Shown: positions 60,601-64,000 of the stretch, one piece after another
Numbering within the stretch: position 1 is the first letter of the stretch
How the letters are laid out: each line of letters starts with the position of its first letter
From: UBA9655 sp964597045
GTDB lineage: Bacteria > Pseudomonadota > Alphaproteobacteria > UBA9655
Assembly: GCA_964597045.1 (NCBI GenBank)
Contig: CAZQWE010000001.1
Span: 62,001 to 126,000, forward strand
Direction of reading: 5' to 3'
DNA length: 64,000 bases
The notes under the pieces: model-generated
Databases searched by the model: none
The model's input: the letters and a program-made list of their open reading frames with translations, nothing else
What the model was told of the DNA's origin: nothing
Position numbers and translations under genes: made by a program

Positions 60601-61274
60601 TTAACAGGATCATATGTTTTGAGGATTTTTTCATAATTTTGTTTGAAATTATTAATGATTCTCTCTAACTGCGGTGATGGAATAAGTTTTAAAAGAATAG
60701 ATAAAAGTGCAAAATAATAATTAGGTGCGTCTAACAAAATCTTTTCTTCATTTCCATTGGGATTTCCAATAATTATGATTGAATTGATTTTAGAATCTCT
60801 TTCATTATCAACTGTTTTTTGTTGGATTTCTGCATGAATTCCAACCCCTTGTAGATGGGACTCTAGATGTCTAAGCAGCGCTTTTGTTAAATCTTCATCA
60901 TTCACACAAACAATCAACGGCTTAATTTCTTGATGACTTCCAATTCGACGAATTTCTTTAAGCGTCTCTTCAAGATTCTCAACTAGCAGCAAGCTTGAGT
61001 AATACTGTCGTAAGAGAACGAGTTTTTCTGAGTTTTCTATAAAGTCGATAACACTCTCGCGTGAGTTACACCCTAACTTTAACATGATATTTCGTGTGTG
61101 ATATTCCACCGTTTTCGGGGCAATAGATAATATTGAGGCTATTTTTTTCGTCGAACGACCGCTCACAAAAGAGGCAAGTATATCAACCTCTCTGGGTGTA
61201 AATTTTACTCCGTTAAGTGTCTTTAAATACTTTGTGTAAATTTCCTGGGGTGAATGAAAGTTAATGTTTAGCAT
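57651..61274 (-). CDS. LuxR-type HTH / transmembrane / NB-ARC (STAND) / TPR protein, large paralog
   Basis: The protein has 1207 residues. A LuxR HTH lies at ~22-82 (FTPREVDILASFVSGRSTKK, then APKTVEYHTRNIMLKL). Residues ~118-195 form an extra alpha/beta segment (IKPLIVCVNDEDLTKALLRH, KINSIIIIGN), possibly a degenerate receiver, absent from the 947-residue paralog. KKDKR precedes one hydrophobic helix (~247-267). NB-ARC Walker A is GIGGSGKTT (~314-322), with NWVLIYDNLEKF, KVIITTRNN and FPLDVSLAAYYL. About 12 TPRs fill ~670-1190. It is regulated separately from its paralog, with a CCAGG/CCTGG dyad upstream (61367-61384). Confidence 0.88.
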   Translation of the reverse strand: MLNINFHSPQEIYTKYLKTLNGVKFTPREVDILASFVSGRSTKKIASILSIAPKTVEYHTRNIMLKLGCNSRESVIDFIENSEKLVLLRQYYSSLLLVENLEETLKEIRRIGSHQEIKPLIVCVNDEDLTKALLRHLESHLQGVGIHAEIQQKTVDNERDSKINSIIIIGNPNGNEEKILLDAPNYYFALLSILLKLIPSPQLERIINNFKQNYEKILKTYDPVNIIVNEQENKKDKRYGAFLKLKVPMLLCILFVTVVSLYILATQLNLLNHSIIKADRINQNETAFLMRPGLFKEIHTILNRNSGIQTIALIGIGGSGKTTLAHQYANQQKANIIWEFNAESFESLTESFENLAYNLAEKEEDKSKLRAIQEIKSSKERREKFLQFVKHHLLQKSNWVLIYDNLEKFEDVQNYFPSDPQIWGNGKVIITTRNNTLENNRNVNGSLVVGELTPDQKLSLFKQIITQGSSRGLVASPEREMKEFLEKIPPFPLDVSLAAYYLNATNISFDKYLENMKANDNAFLELQENLLKEMGDYSSTRYKIIVMPLKVIMNENKDFADLLLLMSMVDSQNIPIELLKEVKGDHVVDNFIYTLKKYSLILPQSSTSSSRQNLSIHRSTQAIALSYLSKLFDLETNKHTLDFLIKKLKTYAINSIEQEDFSRTKAMKPHYESLRDHGHYLTTVNKSTIDGLLGGIYSSLGYYDKAKEILEISLSKLANPNYQHRTNNKEVFKASKYLHTDLPNLNSIIGFVSVCLGNVYKRLGYYDSARDLLEKYQLNFIETPSKNPRRDIWALTILGDAYIKLRMNQKAKEVMMKSLMIYDTHPCLNLPIDLALNYSILAHACRFLDEHENAQYYIEKSYNIYKLNEKSNSENTLHMAAFLHEFGDRHKKFNKFAQATELLEKSLKIYKSIFPEEHSDIALVLASLGDAYTMSGNYKNALLCLNQSQHIYEKNIDGKTTSNYSNEYALLMAYKGFLLLELGDYVQARIALEKSYNIFKNKPDRVDKLWVLVYLGTTYANLGDLQKALDFIESSLEISRGKFGENNIHFIWIRTQLANIYRLKGEVNNQQEYIAMAKDCFEKNIMLLNKTGGMDHPRMASLCRDLGKVYLVEKNYKEAEKYIKLSVEIFRKHKLPQAYTALEALGDLYTMQLREEKKESDIAKYNELYKQARGSFLEALTIVNSIAPKNSPHIERIQSKITSLSKN

Positions 61275-61366
61275 AAAAGAAGACTCTCTTTTCTAAATGT
61301 AAAATTCATCCATAAAAACTTTGGGCTAGTATGATCTTAAAGATCAAAAATAACAAATGAGTTTTT

Positions 61367-61384
61367 CCAGGTAATATACCCTGG
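61367..61384 (-). promoter_or_regulatory. CCAGG...CCTGG dyad upstream of the large LuxR-NB-ARC gene
   Basis: CCAGGTAATATACCCTGG is an imperfect 18-bp palindrome, and GATCTT-A-AAGATC at 61333-61345 is a second dyad. Both lie in the 175-bp region upstream of the divergent start at 61274 and are candidate operator sites. Dyads of this size are typical for LuxR-type regulators, but binding is unproven. Confidence 0.3.
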
Positions 61385-61494
61385 GGTTACTTGCTTAAGC
61401 CCATTTTCCTAGTATTTTAATGAAGTGATTTCAATCAATCTCCCTCGTAATGGGAGCACACGCTCCTTTTAACATTAAAAAAATGGAGAATAAA

Positions 61495-62523
61495 ATGAAA
61501 CATAAACAAACGTTAAAGGGATTTAGCTTATTTCTTTTGATGTCCACTTTAATGGTATCAACACCCTGCCTTTCCTTTCCAGGAGGTGATGACGATGATA
61601 GAAACGAACTCAAGAGATCAAGAAGTTGCGAAAATTTAAATGATTCAGAATCTGATGATAATGAAGGAAAAAAGAAAGGCAAATGCTCGCCTCAACAAGA
61701 GCAAACCCTTGAAAATCAACCTACTCCACCACAAGCTCCTGTAATCGTTGACAGTTGGTCTTTTGTCAATCTGAGCCATCCTGAATCTAGTTATTCTATC
61801 AGAACAAGAACGGCGGCGGATACTGTCACACGGCAGTGCTTTTCAAATGAACTAGTGAACCTCAAATGGCATGAGGATTTTACGAAACATGTCTCAACTC
61901 ACGTCGTTGATCTTATAGTCAGAGATGGTGAAGACATTGTTTACAAAAAAGATAATGTCTCTTTTGGTGAGCCCGTTCCCCATGAAATTGATCTCACTGG
62001 CTTTGTCTCATATGGAGCACCAATGTTTGATACTTCATCAAACACCTTTACACAACAGTTCCATTATGTAGACGTGTTTAGAGGTCAAAGTGGTGAGAAG
62101 AGGGGTGAAATTGATCAAACAGAAGCCCCAATATCCCTTACTCTTCAAGCAACTCATCTTCGATTTAATACTGACTTTTCAACCAACAAAGCGTATCATG
62201 TGTTAAAGTTAAGCTGCGACTTACTCCCTGGTTTCTCTACTGAATATGAACTCAGAGATCCAGCTTGTGCTTTGCCTATCATAACTAACTTTGAATGGAA
62301 ACATGATGACGATGTTAGACAAAGTACGTTGAGTTTTAAGGCATACATTGATAATAACAAAGGGTTGTTTTCTACAACCGCCAGGACAATTGGGTTGATA
62401 AGTACATTTCGTCTCCAATCTTATGTCGAAGTTCATGGAGGTACATTGGTAAGATTCGGTGTGCCCAAATGTATACCATGGCATTTCGTTAGGGGTGATG
62501 GAAGTAAATTCTATCCTGGGTAG
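61495..62523 (+). CDS. Exported protein, unknown function
   Basis: The product has 342 residues from the ATG at 61495 with GGAG upstream; earlier in-frame ATGs add a polar leader. The signal peptide is LKGFSLFLLMSTLMVSTPCLS. An acidic/Lys-rich linker with one Cys (residues ~25-75) is followed by a beta-rich domain from ~80 (SWSFVNLSHPESSYSIRTRT, FDTSSNTFTQQFHYVDVFRG). No motif recognised. It lies between the large NB-ARC gene (divergent) and the aminopeptidase gene (convergent). A GACTAAGCT/AGCTTAGTC inverted repeat at 62533-62561 may end transcription. Confidence 0.7.
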   Translation: MKHKQTLKGFSLFLLMSTLMVSTPCLSFPGGDDDDRNELKRSRSCENLNDSESDDNEGKKKGKCSPQQEQTLENQPTPPQAPVIVDSWSFVNLSHPESSYSIRTRTAADTVTRQCFSNELVNLKWHEDFTKHVSTHVVDLIVRDGEDIVYKKDNVSFGEPVPHEIDLTGFVSYGAPMFDTSSNTFTQQFHYVDVFRGQSGEKRGEIDQTEAPISLTLQATHLRFNTDFSTNKAYHVLKLSCDLLPGFSTEYELRDPACALPIITNFEWKHDDDVRQSTLSFKAYIDNNKGLFSTTARTIGLISTFRLQSYVEVHGGTLVRFGVPKCIPWHFVRGDGSKFYPG

Positions 62524-62555
62524 ATTAACTATGACTAAGCTTGCTTTAGGTGAGC

Positions 62556-64000
62556 TTAGTCAATTTCCCTTGTTGAGGCCTTCAACCAAGTCTTAGTGCT
62601 CTCATCCAAATGGGAAGACACGGAGTCATAAACTTGCCGATGATAAGAGTTGAGCCATTCTCTTTCTGACTCGTTTAGCAGCTTCCCATCAATTAAAGTC
62701 AGATCAATGGGTGCAAGAGTCAGCGTATCAAAGCCCAGATAACCTTTAGACCCAGGATGTTCAACAACCCTAACGAGACTCTCAATTCGAATGCCGTACT
62801 CCCCTTCCTTGTAATACCCGGGCTCATTAGAGATTATCATACCCGGCATGAGAGGAACCGCAGAGGCTTTTCGTGAGATCCCTTGCGGTCCTTCATGAAC
62901 ATTCAAATAACTGCCCACCCCATGACCTGTGCCATGATCATAATCACAGCCAACTTGCCACAGGCTTTCTCGCGCTAAAATATCAAGTTCATTCCCCGAA
63001 ACCCCTTTTGGAAACACTGCTGAAGCTATAGCAATATGCCCCTTTAGGACCCGGGTAAACCGATCCTTCTGTTCTTCAGTTGGTTTTCCTAAAGCAATCG
63101 TGCGAGTTACATCCGTTGTTCCTGTTAGATATTGACCTCCAGAATCAAGAAGATAAATGCCATCTTTTTTCAAAGGAATATCAGAAGCTTCCGTTACTCG
63201 ATAGTGAATGATCGCTCCATGAGGACCATAAGCTGAAATTGACTCAAAGCTGAGATCCTTAAAGAACTCTCCTTCCTGTCTGAACTCCAGTAGCTTCTTT
63301 GATGCGGATAACTCAGTCGTCTCCCCTTTCAAGGGTTGGGCGTCAAGCCACGCTAAAAACCGACACAAGGCAATTCCATCTTGAACATGAGCATTGATAG
63401 CACCTTGAATTTCAACCTCATTTTTCAGCGCCTTCGGGAGGACACAAGGATCCTTTCCACGAACAAGAGATACTCCTGACTTCTCAAACGTTTGTATATA
63501 AAAGACAGGGCAGGTTTGTGGATCAACAAGGCAGCTTCCCTTAAGATTCTTTAAATGAGTCTCAAGCTGACCAATATCTATAGCCCTTCCTTTACCCTCT
63601 GTAATGTAATGATAAAGATCTCCTTCAATTTTATTCAGGTCTATAAATAAGTCGTATGATCCATCCTTCCTAAGTAAGCAAACACAATGAACGAGGGGAT
63701 TATAAGCTACATCAGTTCCGCGAATATTAAGAAGCCACGCAATTGAATCGCAAGCCGTAATCAGGACTTGATCGGCCTCAAGTTGCCTTGCGATTTTCTT
63801 TCTTTTGTCTGCCCCACTTTCCCCCGCAAAATCCAATGGATGGTCGACAATAAAATCCTGAGGAGATCCTGGTCTTTCTTTCCATAGAGTATCAATCGGA
63901 TTTGCTTTTAAGGGGACAAGCTGACTGTTGTATGGCTTGAGTTGAGATTCTGTAAAAAGTTTCGGGTCATATCCAATTTTAGGATTAGGATTTGTGTTCT
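62556..64000 (-). CDS. Aminopeptidase P family metalloprotease (M24B), 5' end beyond the window
   Basis: The gene encodes Xaa-Pro aminopeptidase, which cleaves N-terminal residues preceding proline. Dinuclear metal ligands of the pita-bread fold are all visible: two Asp in LLDSGGQYLTGTTDVTRTIA, His in GTGHGVGSYLNVHEGP, and Glu in IISNEPGYY and GIRIESLVRV. The frame stays open without a stop to the window edge (63837-64000 reads IGYDPKLFTESQLKPYNSQL...), so the TTG at 63836 is not the true start. At least 481 residues are present, and ~100 N-terminal residues are missing compared with the ~600-residue family form. Confidence 0.93.
   Translation of the reverse strand, partial: NTNPNPKIGYDPKLFTESQLKPYNSQLVPLKANPIDTLWKERPGSPQDFIVDHPLDFAGESGADKRKKIARQLEADQVLITACDSIAWLLNIRGTDVAYNPLVHCVCLLRKDGSYDLFIDLNKIEGDLYHYITEGKGRAIDIGQLETHLKNLKGSCLVDPQTCPVFYIQTFEKSGVSLVRGKDPCVLPKALKNEVEIQGAINAHVQDGIALCRFLAWLDAQPLKGETTELSASKKLLEFRQEGEFFKDLSFESISAYGPHGAIIHYRVTEASDIPLKKDGIYLLDSGGQYLTGTTDVTRTIALGKPTEEQKDRFTRVLKGHIAIASAVFPKGVSGNELDILARESLWQVGCDYDHGTGHGVGSYLNVHEGPQGISRKASAVPLMPGMIISNEPGYYKEGEYGIRIESLVRVVEHPGSKGYLGFDTLTLAPIDLTLIDGKLLNESEREWLNSYHRQVYDSVSSHLDESTKTWLKASTREID

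Noticed and set aside
62556..63836. Complete 426-residue aminopeptidase starting at TTG 63836
   Set aside because: The frame continues upstream with family-like sequence to the window edge, so the gene is truncated by the window rather than starting here.

Overview
The window reads as chromosomal DNA of an AT-rich alphaproteobacterium, most likely a host-associated (amoeba or protist) lineage of the Holosporales / Paracaedibacter / Odyssella kind. The evidence is the alphaproteobacterial arrangement of uvrA, ssb-gyrA-coaD and uvrC/pgsA, together with many Sec-exported proteins carrying eukaryote-like modules: F-box-like motifs, leucine-rich repeats, a lipid/aminoglycoside-type kinase fold, and NB-ARC/TPR. 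The taxonomic placement is inference, not a database result.

Layout. 1-9.7 kb: exported coiled-coil and LRR proteins (one probably split by a frameshift), a run of small-molecule enzymes (PhyH dioxygenase, GrpB-GNAT fusion, serine beta-lactamase-like hydrolase), an LptD-like beta-barrel and a Cys-rich exported peptide. 10-15 kb: a LuxR-HTH/transmembrane/NB-ARC/TPR giant converging on an exported kinase-like protein. 15-22 kb: housekeeping membrane and repair genes (ExoD family, NhaA, tRNA-Val, PgsA, YceI-cytochrome b561-YceI, UvrC). 22-36 kb: an accessory block surrounding uvrA, with F-box/LRR exported proteins, a dead ribbon-helix-helix-like gene, a palindromic dispersed-type repeat, a YefM-YoeB toxin-antitoxin pair, an SDF transporter and tRNA-Thr. 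36-40 kb: rpmB, ssb, gyrA, coaD. 40-44.5 kb: an AAA/DUF4143 ATPase and a compact VgrG-MORN-PAAR-like spike cassette. 44.5-50 kb: a GGDEF-EAL protein, ilvA, upp, a FtsB-like protein and a second Cys-rich exported protein. 50-57.6 kb: transporters and membrane proteins (MHS-type MFS, orphan ABC binding protein, HdeD, DUF4239, BrnQ), an exported (EPEAPA)n protein interrupted by a 100-N scaffold gap, and an SDR. 57.6-61.3 kb: a second, larger LuxR-HTH/TM/NB-ARC/TPR protein. 61.5-64 kb: an exported hypothetical and an aminopeptidase P running off the right edge.

Most interesting points: (1) two paralogous one-piece regulators that join a cytoplasmic LuxR-type DNA-binding head, a single membrane segment and a STAND (NB-ARC) ATPase with TPRs, whose predicted topology would put the ATPase outside the cytoplasm; (2) two candidate regulatory leader peptides: one rich in Ile/Val/Leu/Thr directly upstream of the branched-chain amino-acid carrier brnQ, and one with five consecutive His codons upstream of, and overlapping, an orphan ABC substrate-binding protein; (3) a set of Sec-exported F-box-like/LRR proteins clustered around uvrA; (4) GyrA with Thr-Glu and Glu where quinolone-sensitive enzymes normally have Asp-Ser and Asp; (5) several decaying or split genes (1181-4872, 28644-28940, 33644-33808).
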